Assembly: GCA_942493275.1 (NCBI GenBank)
Contig: OW818687.1
Coordinates: 1,860,001-1,924,000, forward strand
Source: G942493275 sp942493275
GTDB taxonomy: Bacteria; Actinomycetota; Coriobacteriia; Anaerosomatales; PHET01
Reading direction: 5' to 3'
DNA length: 64,000 nucleotides
This document shows, in pieces, positions 1-8,693 of this stretch. The notes under the pieces are model-generated. The model did no database searches and was not told the origin of the DNA. It saw nothing but the letters and a program-made list of their open reading frames with translations. The position numbers and the translations under genes are program-made. Position 1 is the first letter of the stretch. Every line of letters starts with the position of its first letter.

Positions 1-24
1 GACACGCGGACGGAGGTTCGAAAA

Positions 25-603
25 GTGTTTTCATTCGTTGAATACGCGTATGCGTCGGAGGGCGCCACGGAGGCAGCGGCCGAGTCAGGTCTTGCCGGCA
101 CGCTTGGTTCCGTGTATCCCAACCCGGCCGCACTGTGGCCGACGTGGGTCGCGTTCCTGATCCTGTTCGTGCTGCTGTGGAAGTTCGCCTTCCCGGCCAT
201 CACGGCCATGCTCGACAAGCGTACCGACGCCATCCGGGAGTCCCTGGAGAAGGCCGAGGAGACCAAGGTCGAGGCCGAGCGCATGCTCGAGGAGTACAAG
301 CAGCAGATGGCCGAGGCTCGCACCGAGGCCGGCAAGGTCATCGAGCAGGGCCGCAAGGTCGCTGAGACGATGAAGGACGAGATCGTCGCCAAGGCCAAGG
401 AAGAGGCCGACCAGGTCGTCGCGAAGGCCCGTGAGGCCATCGTCGCCGAGCGCCAGGCCGCCATCGCCGAGCTGCAGACTTCGGTCGCCGATGTTTCGGT
501 CGCCGTCGCCGGCAAGCTCATCGGCGAGAAGCTCTCGGCCGCCGATCACGCCAAGCTCATCGACCAGTACCTCTCAGAGGTGGGTGGCCTGAATGACAAC
601 TAG
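25..603 (+). CDS. atpF: F-type ATP synthase subunit b
   Basis: Subunit b forms the membrane-anchored half of the peripheral stalk that holds the alpha3beta3 head against the rotor. The 192-residue protein has one membrane helix at about residues 38-58 (WPTWVAFLILFVLLW) followed by a long charged Ala/Glu/Lys-rich helix, the usual coiled coil. The start is GTG at 25, chosen because CGGAGG lies at 11-16. Its end overlaps atpH by 11 bases, so translation is probably coupled. Gene order b-delta-alpha-gamma-beta-epsilon is standard for bacterial atp operons; subunits a and c should lie just left of the window. Confidence 0.96.
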   Translation: MFSFVEYAYASEGATEAAAESGLAGTLGSVYPNPAALWPTWVAFLILFVLLWKFAFPAITAMLDKRTDAIRESLEKAEETKVEAERMLEEYKQQMAEARTEAGKVIEQGRKVAETMKDEIVAKAKEEADQVVAKAREAIVAERQAAIAELQTSVADVSVAVAGKLIGEKLSAADHAKLIDQYLSEVGGLNDN

Positions 604-1150
604 CGAGATCGCAGGGACCTACGCAAGGGTCCTGTTCGACCTCGCCGCAGCTGCGGACGCCGTTGACGCTACGGACGCCGGCATCAAAGCCGTCGCCGAA
701 GCTGTCCGTGGTCATATCGACCTGCGCCAGGCGCTCACCGACACGAGCGTCCCGGCCGAGAAGAAGCGCGACATCATGCGCGAGATCTTCGGTGACTCCG
801 TGTCGCCCGAGGTCCTCGCGGTCGCGGGTCTCGCGGTCGATCGCGCCCACACCGAGCTCCTTGGTGAGGTCGCCCGCACGTTCGGCGAGATCGCCGAGAG
901 GGAGCGTGGAATCGTCGTGGCCGAGGTCACGACCGCCATTGAACTCGATGACGCCACGCGCACCTCGATCGTCAACAAGTTGTCCGCCGCGCTGGCTCGG
1001 CCCGTCACGCTCCGTGAGCGTGTCGACGCCTCCATCGTCGGTGGCATCGTCATCAATGTCGCGGGCCGCGTGCTCGACGGGAGTCTTTCTTCCCAGCTCG
1101 ACTCCATGCGCGCCACGCTCTCTACGACTCTGCAGGGAGGTGAGGCGTAG
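593..1150 (+). CDS. atpH: F-type ATP synthase subunit delta
   Basis: Delta (OSCP-like) joins the top of the alpha3beta3 head to the b-subunit stalk. The 185-residue protein has the family shape: a helical N-terminal domain starting SEIAGTYARVLFDLA and a C-terminal part with the typical segment ASIVGGIVINVAGRVLDGS near residues 143-161. Length is normal for the family (about 175-185). ATG at 593 lies inside the end of atpF, and its stop at 1150 abuts the GTG of atpA. Identification rests on motif plus its fixed place in the operon. Confidence 0.95.
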   Translation: MTTSEIAGTYARVLFDLAAAADAVDATDAGIKAVAEAVRGHIDLRQALTDTSVPAEKKRDIMREIFGDSVSPEVLAVAGLAVDRAHTELLGEVARTFGEIAERERGIVVAEVTTAIELDDATRTSIVNKLSAALARPVTLRERVDASIVGGIVINVAGRVLDGSLSSQLDSMRATLSTTLQGGEA

Positions 1151-2716
1151 GTGGCTGAGATCACTGCTAGCGCCATTAACGATGTACTGAAAGCGCAACT
1201 GGACAAGTTCGTCGCAGAGGTTGACGTGCGTGAGGTAGGTACCGTCCTGCAGGTTGGAGACGGAATCGCACGCGTTGACGGACTGCGTGGAGCCATGGCT
1301 GGTGAGCTTCTCGAGTTCATGGCCGAAGGTGGCCAGGTTGTGTACGGAATGGCCCTCAACCTCGATGAGGATGAGGTCGGCGCCGTTCTTCTGGGCGGCC
1401 TCCAATCGATCAAGGAGAACGACACGGTTCGCACCACGGGCCGCGTCGTCGAAGTGCCGTCCGGCCGCGCCATGCTGGGCCGCATCGTGGACCCGCTCGG
1501 CCAGCCGCTTGACGGCAAGGGCCCGATCGCGGCCGAGGGCGTACGCCCGGTCGAGTTCCGCGCTCCCGGCGTCATCGAGCGCAAGGGCGTTCACGAGCCG
1601 CTCCAGACCGGCATCATGGCCATCGACTCGATGATTCCCGTCGGTCGTGGCCAGCGCGAGTTGATCATCGGTGACCGTCAGACCGGTAAGACGGCTGTCG
1701 CCATCGACACGATCATCAACCAGAAGGGCAAGGACGTCATCTGCATCTACGTCGCGATCGGCCAGAAGGCCTCTACGGTCGCCGGCGTGGTCGAGACGCT
1801 TGCCCAGCACGGCGCGATGGACTACACGATCATCGTCGCCGCCAACGCGTCCGACCCTGCGCCGATGCAGTACCTGGCCCCGATGTCGGGCGCCGCGATC
1901 GGTGAGTACTTCATGTACAACGGCGAGGACGGCAAGCCCGCGAACCAGGACAACCCGGGTCGCGCGGTCCTTTGCGTCTACGACGACCTGTCCAAGCAGG
2001 CTGTCGCGTATCGCCAGATGTCGCTCACGCTGCGCCGCCCGCCGGGCCGCGAGGCTTACCCGGGTGACGTCTTCTACCTGCACAGCCGCCTTCTGGAGCG
2101 CGCGGTCAAGATGTCTGATGTCGAAGGCGCCGGTTCGCTCACGGCCCTGCCGGTCATCGAGACTCAGGCCGGTGACGTGTCGGCCTACATCCCGACCAAC
2201 GTCATCTCCATCACCGACGGCCAGATCTTCTTGCAGTCGGACCTGTTCTTCCAGGGCGTACGCCCCGCCATCAACGTTGGTATCTCCGTCTCTCGGGTCG
2301 GCGGTAACGCACAGGTGAAGGCGATGAAGCAGGTCGCGGGTTCGCTGCGTCTGGACCTCGCGAACTACCGCTCACTCGCGGCGTTCGCCCAGTTCGGCAG
2401 CGACCTCGACAAGTCGACGCAGGACACGCTCGCTCGTGGTGCGCGTCTCGTCGAGCTCCTCAAGCAGGGGCAGTACGCCCCCATGCCTGTCGAGCACCAG
2501 GTCGTCGCGATCTTCGCGGGTACGAAGGGCTTCCTCGACGATCTCGATCCTGCCAAGGTGCCGGCGTTCCGCGACGGTCTCATCCAGTTCGTGGGCAGCG
2601 CGTATCCCGAGGTCGGCAAAGCGATCGTGGACACCAAGACGATCTCCGATGAAACCGCCGAGGCTCTCTCGAAGGCGATCACGGAGTTCAAGGCCCAGTT
2701 CACGGCCGGGGAGTAG
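1151..2716 (+). CDS. atpA: F-type ATP synthase subunit alpha
   Basis: Alpha subunit of the F1 head, carrying the non-catalytic nucleotide site. The 521-residue protein shows the P-loop GDRQTGKT at residues 174-181, the preceding VGRGQRELIIGDRQTGKTA block, and the signature region PAINVGISVSRVGG near residue 375. The start is GTG at 1151 directly after the atpH stop; GGGAGG at 1135-1140 can serve as ribosome binding site. Length and motifs are canonical, with no sign of degeneration. Confidence 0.98.
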   Translation: MAEITASAINDVLKAQLDKFVAEVDVREVGTVLQVGDGIARVDGLRGAMAGELLEFMAEGGQVVYGMALNLDEDEVGAVLLGGLQSIKENDTVRTTGRVVEVPSGRAMLGRIVDPLGQPLDGKGPIAAEGVRPVEFRAPGVIERKGVHEPLQTGIMAIDSMIPVGRGQRELIIGDRQTGKTAVAIDTIINQKGKDVICIYVAIGQKASTVAGVVETLAQHGAMDYTIIVAANASDPAPMQYLAPMSGAAIGEYFMYNGEDGKPANQDNPGRAVLCVYDDLSKQAVAYRQMSLTLRRPPGREAYPGDVFYLHSRLLERAVKMSDVEGAGSLTALPVIETQAGDVSAYIPTNVISITDGQIFLQSDLFFQGVRPAINVGISVSRVGGNAQVKAMKQVAGSLRLDLANYRSLAAFAQFGSDLDKSTQDTLARGARLVELLKQGQYAPMPVEHQVVAIFAGTKGFLDDLDPAKVPAFRDGLIQFVGSAYPEVGKAIVDTKTISDETAEALSKAITEFKAQFTAGE

Positions 2717-2719
2717 CAC

Positions 2720-3610
2720 ATGCCCAACCTGAGAGACATCAAGCAGCGGATCGACAGCACGCATAGCACGCGTCAGATCACGCGCACCATGGAGATGGTC
2801 TCGACGGCCAAGATCAAGAAGGCGCAGGAGCGCATCGAGGCGGCACGTCCGTACGCCCTCTCGATGATGGAGGTCCTCGGCAACGTCGCCCGCTTCGCGG
2901 TCGGCGCCACCCACCCGCTGCTCGCGGAGCACGAGAAGCGTGAGCGTGTGATCGTGATCGCCGTGACCTCGGACCGTGGCCTCGCCGGCGCGTTCAACTC
3001 GTCCATCATCCGTCTCGCCGAGACGGCGATGCGCGACGAGACCGCCGCGGGTGCCAAGGTCGACCTGATCACGGTGGGCAAGAAGGCCGGCGCGTACTTC
3101 CGCTACCGCGGAGTCGAGCCCGTCGCCACCTACCGTGACATCTCTGACAAGCCCACCTTCGGTGACGCGAAGGCGATTGCCTCGAACTTCATCTCCGCCT
3201 ATTCGGCCGAGGAAGTCGATGCGGTCTACATCGCCTTCAACAGGTTCAAGAACGTCGCCGAGCAGCTCCCGGAGATGCACCAGCTCCTGCCCATCGAGCG
3301 TCGCGTGATGACTGAAGCGGCTGAGGAAGTCGAGTCGCACAAGGTCAATGCGGAGTACCAGTTCGAGCCGGACGCAGAGTCCGTTCTCGAGATGCTGCTT
3401 CCCACGTACGTCGAGACGCTCATCTACCGCGCCCTCATGGAGTCCGCGGCCTCTGAGCACGGCGCACGCCGCAAGGCGATGAAGTCCGCCACCGACAACG
3501 CCTCCGAGATGATCACGACCCTGACGCGCAGCTACAACCGCGCACGCCAGGCCGCGATCACCCAGGAGATCGCCGAGATCGTCGGCGGCGCGGCGGCTCT
3601 GGAGGATTAG
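2720..3610 (+). CDS. atpG: F-type ATP synthase subunit gamma
   Basis: Gamma is the central rotor shaft that couples proton or sodium flow through the membrane ring to catalysis. The 296-residue protein begins with the conserved N-terminal helix (LRDIKQRIDSTHSTRQITR TM, reading on to EMVSTAKIKKAQ) and ends with the matching C-terminal helix (SYNRARQAAITQEIAEIVGGA). These two helices form the coiled coil in the F1 cavity. It starts 3 bases after the atpA stop and ends directly against atpD. Confidence 0.97.
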   Translation: MPNLRDIKQRIDSTHSTRQITRTMEMVSTAKIKKAQERIEAARPYALSMMEVLGNVARFAVGATHPLLAEHEKRERVIVIAVTSDRGLAGAFNSSIIRLAETAMRDETAAGAKVDLITVGKKAGAYFRYRGVEPVATYRDISDKPTFGDAKAIASNFISAYSAEEVDAVYIAFNRFKNVAEQLPEMHQLLPIERRVMTEAAEEVESHKVNAEYQFEPDAESVLEMLLPTYVETLIYRALMESAASEHGARRKAMKSATDNASEMITTLTRSYNRARQAAITQEIAEIVGGAAALED

Positions 3611-5047
3611 ATGGCAGCCACTGAAACGAAGGATATGCGCATGAATGTCGGACGAATCGTGAGAATCGTCGGACCGGTCATCGACGCGGAGTTTGCCCCG
3701 GACGCCATCCCGGCGATCTACACGGCGCTCAAGATCGACGTCGAAACGCCGGTCGGACACCTCAAGACGATCGCTGAGGTGCAGCAGCACCTCCCCAACA
3801 ACCAGGTTCGCGCGGTCGCCATGAGCTCGACCGACGGTCTGACCCGCGGCATGGAGGTCATCGACACCGGTGCCCCCATGCAGATGCCGGTTGGCCCGTC
3901 GACGCTCGGCCGCATCTGGAACGTCATGGGTGAGCCGGTCGACGGCCAGCCCATGCCTGAGGTCGAGGCGTTCTACCCGATCCACCGCCCGGCCCCCGAA
4001 TACGCGGAGCTGGAGCCCAAGACCGAGATCTTCGAGACCGGCATCAAGGTCGTCGACCTGCTCGAGCCCTACATCAAGGGCGGCAAGACGGGTCTGTTCG
4101 GCGGCGCGGGAGTCGGCAAGACGGTCATCATCATGGAGCTCATCAACAACCTCGCCATGCAGCACGGTGGTACGTCCGTGTTCACCGGCGTGGGCGAGCG
4201 TACCCGTGAGGGTACGGACCTGTACCAGGAGATGAGCGAGTCAGGCGTCATCGAGAAGACCGTTCTGGTCTACGGTCAGATGAACGAGCCTCCCGGAGCG
4301 CGTCTGCGCGTGGGTCTGGCCGGTCTGACCGCCGCGGAGTACTTCCGCGACCAGGGCCAGGACGTTCTGCTGTTCGTCGACAACATCTTCCGCTTCACGC
4401 AGGCGGGTTCCGAGGTCTCGGCGCTTCTCGGCCGTATGCCTTCGGCGGTTGGTTACCAGCCCACGCTGGCGACCGAGATGGGCGACCTGCAGGAGCGCAT
4501 CACGTCGACCAAGACCGGTTCGATCACGTCGGTCCAGGCCATCTACGTGCCTGCGGACGACCTTACCGACCCGGCGCCGGCCACGGCGTTCACGCACCTC
4601 GACGCCACGACGGTTCTGTCGCGTTCGATCTCCGAGCTCGGCATCTACCCGGCCGTGGACCCGCTCGCCTCGACCTCCCGCGCCCTGTCGGCCGAGGTCG
4701 TCGGCGAGGAGCACTACCGTGTCGCGCGTGAGACGCAGGCCATCCTGCAGCGCTACAAGGACCTGCAAGACATCATCGCGATCCTCGGTATGGACGAGCT
4801 TTCCGAGGAGGACAAGCTGACCGTCTCGCGCGCACGCAAGATGCAGCAGTTCCTCTCGCAGCCGTTCTTCGTGGCCGAGACGTTCACCGGTATGGCCGGC
4901 AAGTACGTGAAGCTCGAGGACACGATCCGTGGCTTCGACATGATCGCCAAGGGCGAGTGCGACGACATCCCCGAGCAGGCCTTCCGCTACAAGGGCGGCA
5001 TCGAAGAGGTCCTCGAGGCTGCTAAGCAGATGGCCGCGACGGCGTAA
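3611..5047 (+). CDS. atpD: F-type ATP synthase subunit beta
   Basis: Catalytic subunit of F1. The 478-residue protein has the P-loop GGAGVGKT at residues 164-171, the catalytic glutamate in GERTREG (E196), and the Walker B strand VLLFVDNIFRF. ATG at 3611 directly follows the atpG stop, with GGAGG at 3601-3605. A second possible start, MRMNVGRIVRIVGPV, lies nine codons in and would better match the usual N terminus, but the upstream start has the better ribosome binding site. Confidence 0.98.
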   Translation: MAATETKDMRMNVGRIVRIVGPVIDAEFAPDAIPAIYTALKIDVETPVGHLKTIAEVQQHLPNNQVRAVAMSSTDGLTRGMEVIDTGAPMQMPVGPSTLGRIWNVMGEPVDGQPMPEVEAFYPIHRPAPEYAELEPKTEIFETGIKVVDLLEPYIKGGKTGLFGGAGVGKTVIIMELINNLAMQHGGTSVFTGVGERTREGTDLYQEMSESGVIEKTVLVYGQMNEPPGARLRVGLAGLTAAEYFRDQGQDVLLFVDNIFRFTQAGSEVSALLGRMPSAVGYQPTLATEMGDLQERITSTKTGSITSVQAIYVPADDLTDPAPATAFTHLDATTVLSRSISELGIYPAVDPLASTSRALSAEVVGEEHYRVARETQAILQRYKDLQDIIAILGMDELSEEDKLTVSRARKMQQFLSQPFFVAETFTGMAGKYVKLEDTIRGFDMIAKGECDDIPEQAFRYKGGIEEVLEAAKQMAATA

Positions 5048-5059
5048 GGGAGCGATGGA

Positions 5060-5485
5060 ATGGCACGCACACTACTGTGCGAGGTGATCACCCCGGAACG
5101 CATCCTCCACTCAAGTGAGGTGAGGATGGTCGTCGCCATGACGACCGCCGGTGAGGTCGGCATCCTTCCGCTGCACGCGCCGCTCGTGACCACGCTCGCT
5201 CCGGGCGAAGTCCGGCTGCAGTACGGCGAGGCGGCCAACGAGTGGGAGGTCTTCTCGATCGCCGGTGGCTACATGCAGGTGCACGAGGACAAGGTTATCG
5301 TGCTCGCCGATCAGGCGATCGCCATCTCCAATATCGACAAAGCACGCGCCCTTGAGTCCAAGGAACGCGTCATGGCCGAGCTGGCCGAGCTGCCCGTCGA
5401 TGCTGAGGACAGGCGCGCCGAGTGCGAGCGCGAGCTCCTGTGGTGCGATCTGCAGCTCAAGGCTGCCGAGAAGCGTTCGCGCTAG
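5060..5485 (+). CDS. atpC: F-type ATP synthase subunit epsilon
   Basis: Epsilon sits at the foot of gamma and can restrain ATP hydrolysis. The 141-residue protein has the N-terminal beta-sandwich signature (VITPERILHSSEVRMVV, then GEVGILPLHAPLVT) and a C-terminal helical part rich in Glu and Arg. It is the last gene of the atp operon: 12 bases after atpD and followed by a strong hairpin terminator at 5512. Confidence 0.95.
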   Translation: MARTLLCEVITPERILHSSEVRMVVAMTTAGEVGILPLHAPLVTTLAPGEVRLQYGEAANEWEVFSIAGGYMQVHEDKVIVLADQAIAISNIDKARALESKERVMAELAELPVDAEDRRAECERELLWCDLQLKAAEKRSR

Positions 5486-5511
5486 ACACGAACGCATGTC
5501 GATAGAGGTTC

Positions 5512-5548
5512 GGAAGGGGCGGGAGCATATCCCGCCCCTTCCTCTGTT
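5512..5548 (+). terminator. Rho-independent terminator of the atp operon
   Basis: A perfect 13-bp stem (GGAAGGGGCGGGA at 5512-5524 paired with 5530-5542) with the 5-base loop GCATA, followed by the T-rich tail TCTGTT. It lies 26 bases after the atpC stop and separates the operon from murA. Confidence 0.85.
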
Positions 5549-5591
5549 CACGGTGGGGTGACGGCCAAGCACGCCCGGGGCGGTGGTGGGG

Positions 5592-5597
5592 TATCCT
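5592..5597 (+). promoter_or_regulatory. -10 box of a probable leaderless murA transcript
   Basis: TATCCT lies with its last base 7 nt before the murA ATG at 5605, so transcription would start at or next to the start codon. No purine-rich ribosome binding site is present between the box and ATG, in keeping with a leaderless mRNA. No clear -35 hexamer is visible. Confidence 0.5.
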
Positions 5598-5604
5598 CTC
5601 GGGC

Positions 5605-6888
5605 ATGGAATCCATCATTGTTCGTGGAGGCAACCGCCTCGAGGGGGAAGTCAAGGTCGAGGGCGCAAAGAACTCCGCGCTCAAGCTCATGGCGGCCGCA
5701 CTCCTCGCTCCGGGAGTCTCGCGCATCACCAACGTCCCGGACATCGCCGACGTCGACATCATGTCCGAGGTCCTCGGCGTCCTCGGCGCACACGTGACAC
5801 GCTCAAAGCACGCCCTCGAGATAGACGCGACCGGCCTTACCGGCGCTGATACCCCCTACGAGCTCGTCGCCAAAATGCGCGCCTCGATCGCAGTGCTCGG
5901 CCCGCTCGTGGCCCGGCTCGGCGAGGCTCGGGTGGCATTGCCGGGCGGCTGCAACATCGGGTCCCGCAAGATCGACATGCACCTGCGCGGCCTCGAGCAG
6001 CTTGGCGCCGAGATCACATTCGGGCACGGGTTCGTGCACGCGAAGGCGCCGGATGGCGGGCTCGTCGGCACGCGTGTCACGCTCGAGTTTCCCAGCGTGG
6101 GCGCGACTGAGAACCTGCTGATGGCCTCGGTCCTGGCTCACGGCACCACCGTCATCGAGAATGCGGCGCGAGAGCCGGAGATCGTCGACCTCGCCACCAT
6201 GCTCATCGGGATGGGAGCGCGCGTCACCGGCGCAGGCAGCCCGTCCATCACCGTCGAGGGGGTGGAGTCGCTCCACCCCGTTGAGCACCGGGTCGTAGGC
6301 GACCGTGTCGAGGCCGGTACCTTCATCGTCGCCGGCGCGATCACGAAGGGCCGGGTCACCGTCCGCGGCTTCGACCCGGCTCACCTCGAGCTCGTGCTCA
6401 TCAAGCTCGCCGAGACCGGCTGCCACGTCGAGCGGCTTGCAGACGGCGTCACCGTTGACTGCCCCGACGGTCCGCTTCGGGCCATCGATATCCAGACGCT
6501 GCCGTTCCCGGGCTTTCCCACGGACATGCAGGCGCAGTTCATGGCGCTCGTCGCACTTGCCGAGGGGGGCTCGATCATCACCGAGAACGTCTTCGAGAAC
6601 CGGTTCATGTTCGCCGACGAGCTGTCCCGCATGGGCGCCGACATCCGCATCGAGGGGCATCACGCGCTCGTCAACGGGGTGAGGGCGCTGTCCGGCGCGC
6701 CGGTGCGCAGCACCGACCTGCGCGGGGGAGCGGCGCTCGTCCTGGCCGGACTCGCTGCAGAGGGTGAGACGGTCGTGAGCGACGTTTACCACATCGATCG
6801 GGGCTACGAGCGCTTCGTGGAGAAGCTCGCCGCGCTGGGCGCCGACATCAGTCGCACTCAGGCCGCCGGTTCACCGGCAGCCTGCTGA
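5605..6888 (+). CDS. murA: UDP-N-acetylglucosamine 1-carboxyvinyltransferase
   Basis: First committed step of peptidoglycan synthesis: transfers enolpyruvate from PEP to UDP-GlcNAc in the cytoplasm. The 427-residue protein starts MESIIVRGGNRLEGEVKVEG and has KNSALK at residues 22-27. The active-site loop PGGCNIGSRK places the fosfomycin-target cysteine at C116. Length is normal (about 420). The position right after the ATP synthase operon is common in actinobacteria and clostridia. ATG at 5605 is the only start that gives the conserved N terminus. Confidence 0.97.
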   Translation: MESIIVRGGNRLEGEVKVEGAKNSALKLMAAALLAPGVSRITNVPDIADVDIMSEVLGVLGAHVTRSKHALEIDATGLTGADTPYELVAKMRASIAVLGPLVARLGEARVALPGGCNIGSRKIDMHLRGLEQLGAEITFGHGFVHAKAPDGGLVGTRVTLEFPSVGATENLLMASVLAHGTTVIENAAREPEIVDLATMLIGMGARVTGAGSPSITVEGVESLHPVEHRVVGDRVEAGTFIVAGAITKGRVTVRGFDPAHLELVLIKLAETGCHVERLADGVTVDCPDGPLRAIDIQTLPFPGFPTDMQAQFMALVALAEGGSIITENVFENRFMFADELSRMGADIRIEGHHALVNGVRALSGAPVRSTDLRGGAALVLAGLAAEGETVVSDVYHIDRGYERFVEKLAALGADISRTQAAGSPAAC

Positions 6889-6913
6889 GCCGCATCCGAG
6901 AAGGGGAGTGACC

Positions 6914-7336
6914 ATGCTCGACCGTGAGGCTATCGAAGCCATAATCCCGCACCGCCACCCGTTCCTGCTCGTCGACCGCGTCGAGGAGTTCGAGCCGGGT
7001 GTCTCGGCGGTGGGGATCCTTGAGGTGACCGACCAGATGTTCTGGGTGCCCGGGCACTTTCCCGAGTACGCGGTCATGCCCGGCGTGCTCATCGTCGAGG
7101 CGCTCGCCCAGGCGGGGGCCGTCGCGTTGCTGAGCCTGGACGAGAACAAGGGCAAGCTCGCGTTCTTCGCCGGCATCGACAAGGTGCGATTCAAGCGGCA
7201 GGTGGTGCCGGGCGACACCCTGCGACTGGAGTGCAAGATCACTCGCATGCGCGGCCCGATCGGCTTTGGTGAAGCGACCGCAACGGTCGGTGGTGAACTC
7301 GCCTGTTCTGGCGAGTTGATGTTCGCGATAAAATAG
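6914..7336 (+). CDS. fabZ: 3-hydroxyacyl-ACP dehydratase FabZ
   Basis: Dehydrates beta-hydroxyacyl-ACP in type II fatty acid elongation. The hot-dog-fold protein has IPHRHPFLLVDRV near its start and the catalytic pair H48 and E62 in PGHFPEYAVMPGVLIVEALAQ. ATG at 6914 (140 residues) is preferred over GTG at 6908 because AAGGGGAG at 6901-6908 is then correctly spaced; the alternative adds two residues. It follows murA after 25 bases, probably in one operon. Confidence 0.95.
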   Translation: MLDREAIEAIIPHRHPFLLVDRVEEFEPGVSAVGILEVTDQMFWVPGHFPEYAVMPGVLIVEALAQAGAVALLSLDENKGKLAFFAGIDKVRFKRQVVPGDTLRLECKITRMRGPIGFGEATATVGGELACSGELMFAIK

Positions 7337-7352
7337 CAAGGTTGACGACCGG

Positions 7353-7375
7353 GGCGGGAGGTCCACTTCCGCCGC
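7353..7375 (+). other. Small hairpin after fabZ
   Basis: GGCGGGAG and CTTCCGCC can pair around a short loop with one G-T wobble. No T tract follows, so it is at best a weak terminator or a pause site ahead of the wbp-like operon. Its 3' arm is close to the ribosome binding region of the next gene. Confidence 0.3.
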
Positions 7376-7397
7376 GCTACGAATAGGACTGGAGCCC

Positions 7398-8693
7398 ATG
7401 GGACTCGAAGAGCGTTTGCGCGACGGTAGTGCGGTGTTCGGCGTTGTCGGACTCGGCTACGTCGGACTGCCCCTGGCCGTCGAGATGGCCAAGGAGGGCA
7501 ACCGGGTCATCGGCCTGGAGGTCTCGCAGGGCAAGACCGACGAAGTCAATGCGGGTCGGAGCTACATCCCCGACGTGCCCACCGAGGAACTCGCCCCACT
7601 CGTGGAGCAGGGTCTGATCAGCGCGACCACGGACTTTTCGCGTGTCGCCGAGTGTGATGCGGTCGCGATCTGCGTCCCCACGCCGCTCAACAAGATGAAG
7701 GAGCCGGACGTCTCCTACATGGTCTCGGCGACCGAGGCGCTCACGCCGTACCTGCGTCCCGAGATGCTCATCACCATGGAATCGACCACGTATCCCGGCA
7801 CCACGGACGAGATCGTGCGCCCCATCCTGGAGGCCGGCGGCCTGAAGGTGGGCACCGATATCTACCTCGCCTTCTCCCCCGAGCGCGTTGATCCGGGAAA
7901 CCCCGTGTACCAGACCAAGAACACGCCCAAGGTCGTCGGCGGTCAGACCCCGCGATGCACCGAGATGGCGGTCGCGTTCTACGAGAGCTTCCTCGACACC
8001 GTGGTCCCGGTCTCCTCGACCCGCGCGGCCGAGATGACCAAGCTCCTCGAAAACATCTTCCGCTGCGTCAACATCGCGCTCGTCAACGAGCTGCTGATGC
8101 TGTGCGAGCGCATGGACATCAACATCTGGGAGGTCGTGGACGCGGCCAAGACCAAGCCGTTCGGCTTCATGCCGTTCTACCCGGGCCCCGGTCTGGGCGG
8201 TCACTGCATTCCGATCGACCCGTTCTACCTGTCGTGGAAGGCTCGTGAGTTCGACTTCCACACCGAGTTCATCGAGCTGTCCGGCAAGGTGAACGAGAAC
8301 ATGCCGTACTACGTGGTCACGCGCTTGATGTCGGCGCTCAACACGCGTCGCAAGGCGCTCGCGGGCAGCCGGGTACTGGTGCTCGGAGTCGCCTACAAGA
8401 ACGACATCGACGACATGCGCGAGAGCCCGGCGATCAAGATCATCGACCTGCTCCTCGACAACGATGCCGAGGTCGTCTACCACGACCCCTACGTGCCTGA
8501 GTATCACGAGGACGGTCGCACGGTCCCGTACGTGGACCTGACCGAGCGAGAGCTCGCCGATGCCGATGCCGTGCTCATCGTCGCGGCACACCGCAACCTC
8601 GACTACGACCTCGTGGTGCGCTCGGCAGATCTGATCCTCGATACGCGTAACGCCCTCAAGGACTTCGCGAGCGATAAGGTGGTTCGCCTGTGA
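7398..8693 (+). CDS. wbpA: UDP-N-acetyl-D-glucosamine 6-dehydrogenase (WbpA-type)
   Basis: Oxidises C6 of a UDP-sugar twice with NAD+, here most likely UDP-GlcNAc to UDP-GlcNAcA. The 431-residue protein has the N-terminal NAD site GVVGLGYVGLPLAVEM (residues 15-30), the middle segment SPERVDPGN, and the catalytic cysteine C270 in GPGLGGHCIPIDPFYLSW. That last motif is typical of the N-acetylhexosamine dehydrogenases WbpA/WecC rather than of UDP-glucose dehydrogenase. The four following genes fit the remaining steps of the WbpA pathway, which favours UDP-GlcNAc over UDP-ManNAc as substrate. Confidence 0.88.
   Translation: MGLEERLRDGSAVFGVVGLGYVGLPLAVEMAKEGNRVIGLEVSQGKTDEVNAGRSYIPDVPTEELAPLVEQGLISATTDFSRVAECDAVAICVPTPLNKMKEPDVSYMVSATEALTPYLRPEMLITMESTTYPGTTDEIVRPILEAGGLKVGTDIYLAFSPERVDPGNPVYQTKNTPKVVGGQTPRCTEMAVAFYESFLDTVVPVSSTRAAEMTKLLENIFRCVNIALVNELLMLCERMDINIWEVVDAAKTKPFGFMPFYPGPGLGGHCIPIDPFYLSWKAREFDFHTEFIELSGKVNENMPYYVVTRLMSALNTRRKALAGSRVLVLGVAYKNDIDDMRESPAIKIIDLLLDNDAEVVYHDPYVPEYHEDGRTVPYVDLTERELADADAVLIVAAHRNLDYDLVVRSADLILDTRNALKDFASDKVVRL

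Noticed and set aside
557..2083. 508-codon open frame on the minus strand across atpH/atpA
   Set aside because: It is a shadow of the strongly biased codons of the real atp genes; composition is Arg/Asp/Val-rich and it overlaps well-known proteins entirely.
2372..4165. 597-codon minus-strand frame across atpA/atpG/atpD
   Set aside because: Same shadow effect in high-GC DNA; no recognisable domain and complete overlap with three conserved genes.
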